From Wolbachia endosymbiont of Diaphorina citri (GTDB lineage: Bacteria; Pseudomonadota; Alphaproteobacteria; Rickettsiales; Anaplasmataceae): a DNA stretch of 64,000 bases. Where the stretch lies: NCBI RefSeq assembly GCF_013096535.2, contig NZ_CP051265.2, forward strand, positions 1,478,469 to 1,542,468, written 5' to 3'. Of the stretch, positions 38,701-47,367 are shown one piece after another (position 1 is the stretch's first letter; each line of letters begins with the position of its first letter). Under the pieces are notes generated by a model. That model worked only from the letters and a program-made list of their open reading frames with translations. It searched no databases and was not told the DNA's origin. The translations under genes were made by a program, and so were the position numbers.

Positions 38701-41057
38701 TCAAAAATAACACCCATAAAAGCAACTTTGTTGCCATCTGTGAGCGTTTTATAAGTAACACCTTTTGTATACTCTTTAGTTATTTGATCATTTGCTTCTG
38801 TTATTAATGCATCAGCTGTCTTACCTTCCCTTGGTCCTTTAACCTCCAATCCTACCGGATCATACTCTTTAGCACTGCTGGCTTGGTTTGCAAACTTAAC
38901 ACCATGAACTAGCATATCAATGCGTTTTCCCCTACCTGTTTGAAACTCTGTTAATATTAACGCTCTATCTTCTTGTTGTGGTTCTCCTAGCTTGATATCA
39001 CTATAATGGTCAAATGCTCCATGCAATACTGCCTGAGTATGTGCTTCTTTTTCTATTAAACCTTTAAAAGGTAATATTGCCTCGCCTACTTTGCCAAATA
39101 ACTTCTTGTACTTACCTATTGATGAAGATTGATCTTGTAAAGAAGCAAGCTGAGATACTAGTACTTCATCAAATGTTTTCTTAAAATCCTTAGGGTAAGG
39201 AACATTCTTAAAATCACCTTTAAACTTATCAGATTTTTTACCATTATACTCTCCTAGAGAAATAGGCTCATTAACTTCAACACTAAAATATTTTTTAAAA
39301 TCTGATTTTTGTTCTTTTATATTAAAATTAAGATTTAATTCTACTATCTTTCTATTTCCTATCTTTTGTTCAAGTTTATTAAGAGGAATGCCTTTTTTTA
39401 ATATTTCAGCTTTTCCATCTGATTCAACAATATTCATTACATAAGCTGATTTTTTATCACTTTCTGGAACAAATACCATTGTTACAACTGCATGACTTTC
39501 ATCAAGCCTAGATGACTCAGCTAACTTTTCATCTGCCTTCTTGGCTGCTTGGCGTTGAGGAATACCTCTACCTTTACTTTCTAAACGAACTTCAGTAGGT
39601 ACGTTTTCTTCATAAACAAAAATATGTTTTTCAAAACTCGTCTTTAAATCCTTAACTTCATTTAACAATAGTGATTGTCCTAACAAAAATCTACTAAAAT
39701 AATGATTATCTCCCTTCTCTCCCGTGCCAGGAAATGTATGATATACACGTTCTATATTATTTTGAATTTGCTTTTTTAACTCTCCTTCATCAATTTTACC
39801 ACTGTTTCGTTCATCAATAGATCCCAATATATCATTAAAAAGAGGGGTGATTTCTTGATCACGTGATTTAGTAGCGATATCTGAAATAGGAGATGGATGA
39901 TCAAGGTTTACACCAACGCATAGCATGTCATTTGCAGTAGTTAAAACTCTCATTACATTTGGTTGAAAACCTTTTGTGTAATCCTCAGCTTGCTTTAAAG
40001 CAGCAGCTGGTGTAGTTCCACTCTTTTCCCCTATTTTACCTTCTTTTAGCTCTGCTTTAGTAGCAGCTTTCAATTCTATAACAATAGGAATAGAATTCAA
40101 TGATCTATCCTTACCACGAGGCACTAGAACAATATCAGCGTAACCTCTTCCTGCAAATTGCTCCAGGTAAACTCTAAGATTATGTCTATAGCGAAAATTT
40201 ACTAAAGCTCCTGCTAAAAACCCATGATGTGCTGCTTCTCTTGCTTGATTAGCGTAAACAAGTGCTGGATTAGCGTAAACATTTGAATGCTCATATCCAG
40301 AGTGAATTTTACTCACTTTATCAAGAACTCTTTCAGTAAATTCTTTTACTATTTTTACTTCAGAATTAGTTAACTCTGTTATATCACTTTCTGGCTTACT
40401 CCATAACCCTCTTTTTACCTCATGAAAACTTTTGCTAACAGCAGAATTAAGTACTCTCGTATCTATTACTTCAACATTAATACCCTCTTTGTTAATATTA
40501 TTTCTGGAAATCTGTATTAACCTAAAGTCCATTTCTAATACAGAATCTACCGGACCTTTAGATGCATCTTTTATACCTTGAGCTTCAGCTTGTATAGTTT
40601 TGCCTTGATGTGGAGTAAGACACTTCTGCAATATCTCTCCCAGATCACCTGAAGTAAACTTACAGTTTTTATCATCAGAGTTATGCTCTGAAATAGAAAT
40701 TAATTTTACATGCTTCTTAACGTCTTCATAAGATTGTATTTTATCATTACTAATAACAGCTACTTTTAATGTACCTGGAGTATCAAATCTAAAATATATT
40801 TTTTCAATCTTCAGCTTTGTCGCAATTTTGCTGTCTATCAAAGTAGAAAAACTTCCTAAAAAGAAATGAGGAAAAAATCCTTCTTTACCTACTGAATGTA
40901 AATATGATGGAATCTGATCAATATATGACTGAAATCTTGCTCTAAAAGATTCAAAATCAGTTCCTTGTTGAGTTGAAGTACTTGCTACATTTGAACCTGC
41001 TTCTCGAATTAATAGTTCTATTAACTCAAAATCTTGTGGTCTTTCTACATTCGGCAT
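32724..41057 (-). CDS. cifB: CifB, Type V-like giant cytoplasmic incompatibility factor
   Basis: 2777 residues from ATG 41057 (GGGAG upstream). Order of parts: PD-(D/E)XK nuclease 1 (about 270-335; Asp in YADIVLVP, E-x-K in IELKA); nuclease 2 (about 640-760; RIDMLVHG, GLEVKG); hydrophobic helical segment (about 930-1130) like TcdA/TcdB pore regions; a toxin-like beta-rich region (about 1150-1840); about 20 ankyrin repeats (about 1855-2530); a basic RQRKRRHHHG patch (about 2545), a possible furin-type site; and a latrotoxin-type C-terminal domain (about 2590-2777). No deubiquitinase is visible, so Type I is excluded. In Wolbachia CifB is the sperm-modifying partner of the CI pair. cifA lies 32 nt upstream. 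Uninterrupted. Confidence 0.9.
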   Translation of the reverse strand: MPNVERPQDFELIELLIREAGSNVASTSTQQGTDFESFRARFQSYIDQIPSYLHSVGKEGFFPHFFLGSFSTLIDSKIATKLKIEKIYFRFDTPGTLKVAVISNDKIQSYEDVKKHVKLISISEHNSDDKNCKFTSGDLGEILQKCLTPHQGKTIQAEAQGIKDASKGPVDSVLEMDFRLIQISRNNINKEGINVEVIDTRVLNSAVSKSFHEVKRGLWSKPESDITELTNSEVKIVKEFTERVLDKVSKIHSGYEHSNVYANPALVYANQAREAAHHGFLAGALVNFRYRHNLRVYLEQFAGRGYADIVLVPRGKDRSLNSIPIVIELKAATKAELKEGKIGEKSGTTPAAALKQAEDYTKGFQPNVMRVLTTANDMLCVGVNLDHPSPISDIATKSRDQEITPLFNDILGSIDERNSGKIDEGELKKQIQNNIERVYHTFPGTGEKGDNHYFSRFLLGQSLLLNEVKDLKTSFEKHIFVYEENVPTEVRLESKGRGIPQRQAAKKADEKLAESSRLDESHAVVTMVFVPESDKKSAYVMNIVESDGKAEILKKGIPLNKLEQKIGNRKIVELNLNFNIKEQKSDFKKYFSVEVNEPISLGEYNGKKSDKFKGDFKNVPYPKDFKKTFDEVLVSQLASLQDQSSSIGKYKKLFGKVGEAILPFKGLIEKEAHTQAVLHGAFDHYSDIKLGEPQQEDRALILTEFQTGRGKRIDMLVHGVKFANQASSAKEYDPVGLEVKGPREGKTADALITEANDQITKEYTKGVTYKTLTDGNKVAFMGVIFDKGASNANSLILVSKDEFASVKVVHSSIFSFSQQQCSKGRKQRSTGMACIDSFDEEKITKEEKEQRIKELFSTDKVVEKVKNIEFYDQLFKVSQKISKGEIIDKNVEEAFVAKIKDIDLDSIDPEIRDIVKEMKDNIENKEEVKNILRRSGVSEKIGKVAEGAGLAFTVFLVGKHIANGDIEGLGYDALNLWVMPKIGEKISEKMLELGTKLDSQILKGFAPVMGRAIGNFAAFLGLAESIKARQNATDPADIKIADLNIATNSIFIAADVPAVVTETMSAIGMEAGIIGEFAGPVGAAISVVVIIIAQFVEAGLEVEKLGEHIKLTDQEKHDLYWDFFLGKKVPDYIGNDLQAEEIYKQYISKILNQFKSNYDTIAISLPSILVTKEEYATSKHFRDKRQGHMMPSDVGKGIVELLGGFKCSTQTRVISNRLGFDLGTNITHFLYADDMNYYSRIVPSTIENYSVTCGPRGDDITIHEKNREILYTLPSQASCGDSSPHRGRILNRVLEKWSLQEHSGDCYNAVIYRNKNSRGYGSIYYIPAQNANVNIVFQEKDILNGDRDRRDNIENRYYFEKSLDSCKVYSPGKNFFHIAGKFSCDLGADGQKNIVITQGNLTTDSINIHSIIGSNRTNYLEFFNVDYVDGKGGNDVITAKNFTTIKGYFGDSIHGEGLVLLPINFNDMDNITHVNNITTIYNKSGAFISVDKQTSVKTADGLFVTPTKIDDKTSIVTNLHVTKSLRGDIVLDDELDNLRKIENSNFNITKQLSSANYHSTIGSSSNHIFYPDKEHHNFYWEAPSNTSHLYLFDNRNANITIAQANGILDFSQLNSTLNDMPFIENDKGEIKINKNGLNVTLLPDYKDVTVTFDGEEYYKLQNGELERDYCSHSLRIDGRFSVNGTDLLNHHNCFTFDSDKVLFLKLNNDLLLLSDRGALSISDYYSSVHKNWDLSIELSDKIMEPEEFGERADEFSSFRYYQPDEQGLEIYHNQPINKNDIGLVDLKGKSILDFDMKVMNDTLLLSHKNNTLVKIENWNTYQPAREMMLAFNDAIVSNSKCIASICNSEDVIVEFNKEKAILSTEQLFDAVRRNNLSEVENLLSMGADVNIRDKRSWAPLHCAADNDNKLDISRAILNRNANIEARTNIGETPLHIANAYGQLKIIELLVDKGASLEAKTNDGLTPLHVAIQHNNTTPKIIEFLLNKGVNIEAKTKNDWTPLHHAIFKDRLDIVRVLSSRGANIEAKTSDGKTPLDLAIQGNYTDIVGFLKQTELDKKLLTATENGDLSEVKKFVGQGANVNAIDVGIFGRKPIHIAAEKNYKDIIEFLLGKGISVDDTSNYGWTPLHYTASKGCLEVAKFLIDKGASINAQNVYGREPIHIAAEHDNKNIIELLLNKGVSVNEVDKDGWMSLHWASWNGHLSIIEYLVGKGANVNAKDRNGKTPLDLARDKGYNNVVEYLQQTQLGLDRQLLTAVQGGNLNEVKDFVVRGASLDTQDSNNGWTPIIYAAQGSKWDVVKFLIAQGAKFNNEITYQGTPLHFAAQEGNSNMVQFLLDKGANIEAQDAYNRKPLHIAVDANRLNVVNLLLDRGANLKATDMYGKTSLDLAIQKGYEDIVEVLTQKQLNLDKELLISTEKGDLEKVRESIKRGANVNVQDRQGWTPLFLAIQKNNFNIVELLLDNSADIKVKDNEGWTPLHWAVQSGSLDVVERLVERVADVNALTADSRTPYDLAINQNDTEIKEYLRSKSAVSSLMSIPQVILVDDSVRQRKRRHHHGDHARHHMSRKPLAIDSSNQPEIVASSGTRQSSWINNCISWAKKLAASTFSIIPALPSQYDIADKNNVKSDNKNIPQSTSSVGWNKFLNNENIALASCVADALDNTPSRRYQGLMSKGVEVVPSRRVAVEFALENFNSFVEDKIRNLDSKEQARICVELKGAYPEITASLERGVEFSGNVGLDNVLEKCKKCFCTNVLPKDKVSTCLSEIGVTKLGGNLNR

Positions 41058-41089
41058 AAAACTCCCTGTTAATATATAACTTTTTTTAT

Positions 41090-42364
41090 TTACTTAGACT
41101 GGCTATGTGTTTTTCTAACTTCCACTTCAGTTAGATCACCACTTGGGCCAGGTATATTTTTTGGATTAAGTTCTTCATTAGCAGACTTACCATATGCCAA
41201 AAACCTATTTAATGAGTTACTATCTTCCTTCCCTAATAATATAGAACGTATATGATCTTTTTTAGAATCCATGAACTCTTTGATTTGCCTAGAATTAGCC
41301 TTATCTAACATTGCCCACACTGGCTTTATAAAACCTTTTTCAACCAAATACACCGAAAATCTTCCTTGAAAAGAAGAATCTTTCATCAATTCCTCGTCCA
41401 ATGTGAAAGTACGATGATTATCAAATCCCTCTTTTTTCCACATATGCATAAAAACTTCCACACCAGCACCTAAATAATGCTCTGGACATTCCTTTGTCAT
41501 ATGCTTTAGCCAGATATAGTAATTATTTTCCCGAACATCACTTGGTTCTAAACAATCAAATAATTCTTGAAATTTACCAAAGTTGAGTATATCAATCATA
41601 ATGTTTAAAGAACCATAATAACCATTTTTCTCCAAATCTCTTTTCAAAAGCTCTGGATATCTATCAGGATTTATCTGATTAAGGAAGAACTCGAATATAT
41701 CAGGGTAAACGCGAAAATTAGGTCCTGCCGAATACACTGCATTTTTCATGAAGATCTCATCCTTTTTCTGTGCACTCATTTCATTCTCAGGTAATGATTT
41801 TATCTTACTCCAAAAGAACTCAACTGCTTGAACTTGTCTGCAATCTATAGCACAGTCAAGCCCATACTCATATATATGACGACCTTTCAAGTTCAGTTTA
41901 GAAGCATAGCCACCAACAAAATGTGACCAAAACCTCCCTAAAGCACCTTCTCCGAAACACCCAATTAAATGCTCATACTCTAACAAGCTACTTTTACCTT
42001 GAGCTAATAATTCTTCCTTTCTTTCCTCAAATAAAGCTCTCACATCCTCTTCTAAGCAACACTCACATGCAATTTTATACCTTTTCGCATCAGTAAACGG
42101 GTTATCTGAGTCTGGTGGCAAGATAAGTTTCTTACCTACCATTTGTCTATTGAGCTTCACCCTATGTAAATTATTAACTTTCTCCCAACATTCTTCATCA
42201 GACAATACTTGTGCAATAAAATTATGTCGTTTTTTGCCACCTCTTTGATGCAAATGCCAGTTTACATAGCACCAACGTTCAATTTGAAGAAGCTTAGATG
42301 CTCTATAAGGATCATCTTCTCTAATACAAGAAAATAAAACCTCTGGAATATCTCCACGGTCCAT
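41090..42364 (-). CDS. cifA: CifA, cytoplasmic incompatibility/rescue factor
   Basis: 424 residues from ATG 42364, which has AGAGGGG 5 nt upstream; an in-frame TTG at 42382 lacks a site. Recognised by the CifA N-terminal pattern: a basic helix then ERWCYVNW, a DEECWEKVNN block, NRQMVGKKL, DNPFTDAKRYKIACECC. This matches the spacing of the known Type I protein (KRWVE, DEGCW, TVLGQKL, DNPLPRYGMASRY). CifA rescues CI in eggs and, with CifB, helps cause it in sperm. The acidic/polar tail lacks a domain. Operon with cifB. Confidence 0.88.
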   Translation of the reverse strand: MDRGDIPEVLFSCIREDDPYRASKLLQIERWCYVNWHLHQRGGKKRHNFIAQVLSDEECWEKVNNLHRVKLNRQMVGKKLILPPDSDNPFTDAKRYKIACECCLEEDVRALFEERKEELLAQGKSSLLEYEHLIGCFGEGALGRFWSHFVGGYASKLNLKGRHIYEYGLDCAIDCRQVQAVEFFWSKIKSLPENEMSAQKKDEIFMKNAVYSAGPNFRVYPDIFEFFLNQINPDRYPELLKRDLEKNGYYGSLNIMIDILNFGKFQELFDCLEPSDVRENNYYIWLKHMTKECPEHYLGAGVEVFMHMWKKEGFDNHRTFTLDEELMKDSSFQGRFSVYLVEKGFIKPVWAMLDKANSRQIKEFMDSKKDHIRSILLGKEDSNSLNRFLAYGKSANEELNPKNIPGPSGDLTEVEVRKTHSQSK

Positions 42365-42455
42365 AATTACCCCTCTTTGCAAATGAATGAAAAAATATTT
42401 TGATTCTTAACCCTCTCACGTACCACAATGAACTAGCCTCTATTGTACTCTAGGC

Positions 42456-42483
42456 ATATTACTCCATCTTTAAAACTTGTCAA
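42456..42483 (-). promoter_or_regulatory. Candidate promoter of the cif operon
   Basis: TTGACA (42478-42483), a perfect -35, 16-nt spacer, TAATAT (42456-42461) as -10, leaving a leader of about 85 nt to ATG 42364. Confidence 0.55.
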
Positions 42484-43260
42484 TCACTATTTTAGAAAAA
42501 TTTTCTAACCCAAAGTAATTTTCGATAAAAGCCTCTTAATAAGCTCAATATATGACCTTTTATTTATTTTAAATTTTGTTTTTGTCATACGCTTGTTAAT
42601 TCTTTTACAAGTAAATCAATATTAATTTAGTAAAATATATTATTAATATCTCAAGTAAAACAGCCATTTCCAACGCTCAAAACTACCGTACGTGAGAACA
42701 AGTTTTCTTGGGATGGGATGGTCTACCATGTGATCTGTACGAACTTTTTAATATAGTGATTTCATTATACGCTAAAACTAGCCACATTAGACCATTTCAT
42801 CAATATCCACATACGAACTGTTTTGCCTAAGCTTATTGAAATAATTTAAATCTTCTATTTTTATAACCTTATTTTTACGCGGCTTGTTCTCACAAATATA
42901 CGACCTTTTTTGCAATCTTAGGAAGAGTCAATAATTCAATTCTTTAGCTAGCATGGTATCTTCACTAAAATATTTTTTGAAAAAGTTAGTTGACTTATAA
43001 ATAACTCTCTACTAATACTAGCATGTGTTTGTTTATTCTGCTGAACATGCAAATTTAATGTGCAAACTTCAGCAGCCTCCTTAAAGTATATTCTATCTTC
43101 CTTCATATTCTTATGGTCGTGATATTAAACATCATTAGTATTTCTCAATTTTGTTAAATAGAGTAAAGTTAGCCTGCATTTATAAGGAATTTTCAACCAT
43201 CTCCATACATTAGACCATAAAAACTGAACAAAAATATGAATAGTAAAAAGATTATGGTTA
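42484..43260. other. Divergent intergenic region upstream of cif, with a possible group II intron 3' scrap
   Basis: About 780 AT-rich bases. On the minus strand near 42680-42720 TCTCACGTACGGT is followed by TTTTGAGCG, which looks like the 3' half of group II intron domain V and the start of domain VI. No reverse-transcriptase frame is nearby. Otherwise no gene or repeat seen. Confidence 0.3.
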
Positions 43261-43289
43261 TTGACTTAATGTTATATATCGCATACAAT
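43261..43289 (+). promoter_or_regulatory. Promoter of the 441-aa gene
   Basis: TTGACT (43261-43266), 17-nt spacer, TACAAT (43284-43289), about 30 nt before ATG 43321; an AGAGGGA site precedes the start. Confidence 0.6.
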
Positions 43290-43320
43290 ATGCCATATAT
43301 CTTAGTTTAGAGGGACAAGT

Positions 43321-44646
43321 ATGGCGTTAGAACATATTTTAGATAATAAGCAAGTTTGTACAAAAAAGCCATTTGGTGGGTCAGATACTGAGGAACAGCA
43401 TACGCAACATTTTGGCCGGTACACTCTTGAAAGCAGCGCATCATCGTTAAGTCAAGAACAAACTGATGACTGGAATGAGTCCATTATTGAAGATAAAAAT
43501 ACCGTTTTTGAAAGTTCTTTTATTCCAGAAAACTCACTTTTTATGAATTTATCAAATCTGTTAACTGAAAACGAAAAAGTTTCGATTAATGAATTTCATG
43601 AAAAGATGGAAAACATAATGAAAGAGTTTCATGAAAATAGATACGAAAGTTCTGCAAAGGTTACTCTAGAACAGATGGAACGTTTAATAGATGAATATTT
43701 GAAAAGGAAAATAAAGCTAAATTTACGCTGTGATCACTATGAATGCACTGTATCGAATTTTGTATTCAAAAAAATAATTGATATTGCTAATGCTAGTAGT
43801 GTTATGCGTATAACGCCTACTACTAGATCACGTTATAAAGACAATGGGGAAGAAGCAATGGATGAGTGGGAAGAAGGTTTAGAACCTTTATTTAACATTG
43901 TCAATAAACTATTATCATCAGGTGCAAAAATAGAGTCTGATTTTTACAATAATAGTATGATAAGTGAAGTTATGTGGGGAAATGATGAGCCTATTTTTAC
44001 AGAACGTAAAAAAATCAAAGAGGAACTGAAAAGTATAGCATATGAAGGTTTAGTAAACAAGAATGAACAAGTTCAAGGTGATGATCTGACAGGAGAAGTA
44101 GATAACAATCTTGTTCTTTTTAGGTGGCCAAAAAACAGTATCGTTGAAGTTGCAAAGGTTATGAATAGTAAGGTGAATGAAAATTTCAGTATAGAAAGTA
44201 GCATCTTACAGATCGGGAAAAGTATAATAAGAGTTGAAAGCATAGGAAGAAAAAGAAATTATACAGATGTCTTGGGAGGTGGAATTGAAATGTCCTTTAC
44301 CACTGAAGTAGGCAAGATTAGTATTCATCTATGTCCTAGTGATGAAGGTAATAATATAATAGAAGTAAATCTTGATGGAGAGAGCCAAGAGAAGTTTGAC
44401 AAATTAAAAGATCAATCAATTCTAGGGGAAAGCTGCCTTTTAGGAGGAAAAAGTGTTCTACAAGCTATAAAAGATAAAGGTTTTGAAAGAAATGGTGGAA
44501 TATTTATAGAGCTAGCTGAAACTATCAAACAATCAGATTTTGTAGTGAAAGAATCAGGTGTTCCGTCTACTCTTATGAGATCGGTTGATAGTTTAGACCA
44601 GTTGCAAAAGATGAAAGCTTCGAAAGAAATACTAGTGTGTTCATAA
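43321..44646 (+). CDS. Hypothetical protein divergent from cifA (paralogue of the IS110-split gene)
   Basis: 441 residues; no signal peptide or membrane helix. Polar N-terminus (1-75), helical middle (about 75-260), and a C-terminal module (about 275-410) starting SIVEVAKVMNSK and ending near ESCLLGGKSVLQAIKDKGF. The module matches the split gene (SKVEVAKILREL ... NCLFGGVKLKEVVERGNF), and weaker similarity extends over the middle part, so the two are full-length paralogues. I do not recognise a known domain. Its position beside cif, with its own promoter, makes it a candidate host-interaction protein. Confidence 0.75.
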   Translation: MALEHILDNKQVCTKKPFGGSDTEEQHTQHFGRYTLESSASSLSQEQTDDWNESIIEDKNTVFESSFIPENSLFMNLSNLLTENEKVSINEFHEKMENIMKEFHENRYESSAKVTLEQMERLIDEYLKRKIKLNLRCDHYECTVSNFVFKKIIDIANASSVMRITPTTRSRYKDNGEEAMDEWEEGLEPLFNIVNKLLSSGAKIESDFYNNSMISEVMWGNDEPIFTERKKIKEELKSIAYEGLVNKNEQVQGDDLTGEVDNNLVLFRWPKNSIVEVAKVMNSKVNENFSIESSILQIGKSIIRVESIGRKRNYTDVLGGGIEMSFTTEVGKISIHLCPSDEGNNIIEVNLDGESQEKFDKLKDQSILGESCLLGGKSVLQAIKDKGFERNGGIFIELAETIKQSDFVVKESGVPSTLMRSVDSLDQLQKMKASKEILVCS

Positions 44647-44834
44647 AGTCAACTAAAATTATAAAACAAAAGAAAGGTCTTGGAGGGGTAAAGAGATTGA
44701 TCTTTCTCAGCCGACTTATCTCTCCCTATGTAACACTTGTCTCTCATTCTTTGTCACTTATATTGCTTGTTACCCTCCTATTTTTTGCTTACCTCATCTT
44801 ATTCCCTTTCAAAATAGGTTCTCACAGTTAAAAA

Positions 44835-45491
44835 TTAACCATATACACAACTTTTGAGAAAAGAAAACGCACTAATTATAAGCTGTGGTCCTTTAACCAT
44901 TACAATAAGAGCAAATAATATTCCACATAAAGATACCAACACTCCAAGTATCGAGACAAGCCCATCCTTACTCATAATACCAAGTGAAATAAGGGTTGTA
45001 CCGATTGCTGGAATAAAGTGAGTTAACGGAAACGGATTTGCTATCATCAACGCACAAATTAACATTATAAATGCCAAAATCTTTTCACCTGGCCCTCGGA
45101 AGATAAAGGACATTCTTGGTTTCATGAACTTTTCTATTTTTTTTAATGCAGGTAAAGTTTTTTTGACCACAAGGGTTAGTGTTGAACGTTTAAAGGATTT
45201 TCTTTCTAACCAAATTGGCATCCAGGGAGAATGAAACCCAAGCAGAAGCTGCAGTGAAAATAAGATTAACGGTATGGAAAGTATAGTTGTATAGCCAGGT
45301 GGAACTGGTATAGGTACAGATAGTGGCAAGGAGAAAATAATTATTAAAATACCAAAACCACGTTCTTGTAGAGATGTTTTAATTTCAAACAACGTCACTT
45401 TGTCACTATTAGTATTACCAGCATCTGCAACCTTTTGTAGAATATCAGATGCTAATTTTTTATCTTCAGTCAAATTCTCACTTTTTTGCAC
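44835..45491 (-). CDS. ExoD-family membrane protein
   Basis: 218 residues with the ExoD pattern: a soluble N-terminal helix, LQERGFGILIIIFSLPLSVPIPVPPGYT-type segment (about residues 48-72), then three more membrane segments and a hydrophobic C-terminus. The family is named for exopolysaccharide synthesis in rhizobia; the biochemical role is unknown. Convergent with the 441-aa gene. Likely an ordinary Wolbachia gene picked up in or next to the prophage. Confidence 0.75.
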   Translation of the reverse strand: MQKSENLTEDKKLASDILQKVADAGNTNSDKVTLFEIKTSLQERGFGILIIIFSLPLSVPIPVPPGYTTILSIPLILFSLQLLLGFHSPWMPIWLERKSFKRSTLTLVVKKTLPALKKIEKFMKPRMSFIFRGPGEKILAFIMLICALMIANPFPLTHFIPAIGTTLISLGIMSKDGLVSILGVLVSLCGILFALIVMVKGPQLIISAFSFLKSCVYG

Positions 45492-45813
45492 AATTACTTT
45501 TTAACAAAATCATTCCTAATAAATAGCATAATTACTCGTATATTCCAATCTTGATTTAACACTATTATCAGGATAATCCTCTGATATTCTATATACAGCC
45601 TTATCAGTTTGAATCTAATTATTTTGGCTGAACAAAGTCTCTTGAGTCATTTATAATTACTATACTCTAGGCTCTAATCGTAAATTTGAGTCTCTATAAA
45701 ATCATGTCCAGCTAAATTATTCTAAGCTATACCAATATTAGTAATCAAGTTAACACTAATTTAATGATGACATATATAAAATATAATATATTGAATTAAT
45801 AGTGAGGTTAAAA
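45492..45813. other. Divergent intergenic region
   Basis: About 320 bases between ExoD and the IS256-split gene. A TATAAT at 45782-45787 lies 26 nt before ATG 45814, but no good -35 accompanies it. Nothing else seen. Confidence 0.35.
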
Positions 45814-46975
45814 ATGTTACCTAATGAAACAAATTCATATTCTCTTGTAACTCAACAAGAAAATGATCTTGATTTTAAGAAATTTACTGAAGATCTATCG
45901 AATATGAAGAGTGTTAATAATCACAAAAAGCTAAAGGAAAGAATCACTGACCTGTTAAAAGGAGATACAGAATTCTCTCGCATGAAACAAGGAGAGCAGG
46001 CTCTTGTAGTAGGTACAGCAAGTGGGTTATTTACAGCATTATTACCACTTTTAGCAGTTGGTGTAACACTTGCTATACCAGGTGCTATAGTTGGTCTTAC
46101 TTTATATTTCGCTGTAAAAGTAGCTGTAAAATCAGTTCAATCTGGATATAAAGGACTCAAATGGTCAGCTGAAAAAACTGTTGAAGGAGCACAATATACT
46201 GCAGGCACAATAAAAAAAGGCTTTATAAATGCTAGAGATTCATTAAAAGAAGCTGGAAGTTCTGTAGCACAGAAAACAAGAGAAGGCACCAGTGATACAC
46301 TTAAAAAAGTAGGAAGTAAATTGGGTAATTTGGGTTCAAGTATATCTAATTTGGATAGCATTCCATATTCAATAGACTTACAGAGTCAAACTGTTGTTTT
46401 AAAAACAGAAGAAAAAACGAAAAATTTCAACAGTGTGAAGGAGATGCTTGTTAGTGAAATTTTGCAAGACAAGACTGTAAATAAGTCTGCTTTAATTAAG
46501 GAAATATTCTCTGGATTAAACAGAAAAATATCAGAAAAAGCTGGTTCTATTGATGGTCCACAAGGTTTCAAAAAGGATCAGTTAATCAATCAATTGAAAC
46601 AACAAGCAGATTTTGTCAAAAAATTGGATGATAAGAAGTTGCAAAATTTATTGGCTCAAGATGATAACAATCTCTATGAAATTTTCTCTGAACATCATGA
46701 TGAAATTAAGAGGATTATTAGAGAATGTACAATAGAGCATAAACTTTCTAATTCTATAGAGAAGCTTAATAAGATAGCAAGCAAGTGTGGTGAAAGCAAA
46801 AAAGTAAGTAATGTGAAGTATCAAGTTTTAGCTGCAACACCAACTGCAACAATAGGAAGTAGACCAGGAGTAACGCGACGTAATAGCACTGGTAACCTTA
46901 CTAAGGTATTAACTCCAAAAGTACCAAATATAAGTGCTTCACTGACTAATTTGAATGAGGTTATAAATTCATTTT
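45814..46975 (+). pseudogene. Membrane protein gene split by IS256, 5' part
   Basis: About 387 codons from ATG 45814 (GAGG 7 nt upstream; a GTG at 45802 lies too early). A hydrophobic region (about 65-105) spans one or two membrane helices; helical, lysine-rich parts and a basic RRNSTGNL stretch follow. After FINSF-like INSF it meets the IS and stops 2 codons later. Without the insertion the frame continues at 49765 into a serine-rich tail. Effector-like composition, unknown function. Confidence 0.7.
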
Positions 46976-47100
46976 GAGGATGTTCAAAAAAGTGTGTCAA
47001 ACCGAATTTTTAATTCAACTCAATCTTTAATCTACTAGGGAAAAAAATATCGAGTTGAGATATAGAGAGGATGTTCAAAAAAGTGTGTCAAACCGAATTT

Positions 47101-47367
47101 TTAATTCAACTCAATCTTTAATCTACTAGGGAAAAAAATATCGAGTTGAGATATAGATAATGCCCAATCATGTACAGGCATCGTCCATTTCTCTTCCACC
47201 TTTCTTATAGCACAATATACCAGCTTGTACAAGGCATTTATGCTGGTGAATGCGCCTTTGGTCTTGGTAAATTTCCTAATTTGCCTGTGTAGCCCCTCGA
47301 TGAGATTAGTGGTATAAATTAGCCTTCTAACAGGACCTGAATACTTGAAGTAACCAGATAAACTTTC
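47101..47367 (-). pseudogene. Outer IS256 transposase, C-terminal fragment
   Basis: About 89 codons identical to the C-terminus of the inner transposase, from SGYFKYSGPVRR to the stop. Contains the catalytic Glu (EGLHRQIRK). The open frame extends a few codons into the inner element. Confidence 0.9.

Noticed and set aside
44637..44831. 64-codon frame after the 441-aa gene
   Set aside because: GTG start without a ribosome site, overlapping the end of the upstream gene; hydrophobic by AT content. Could be real but not supported.
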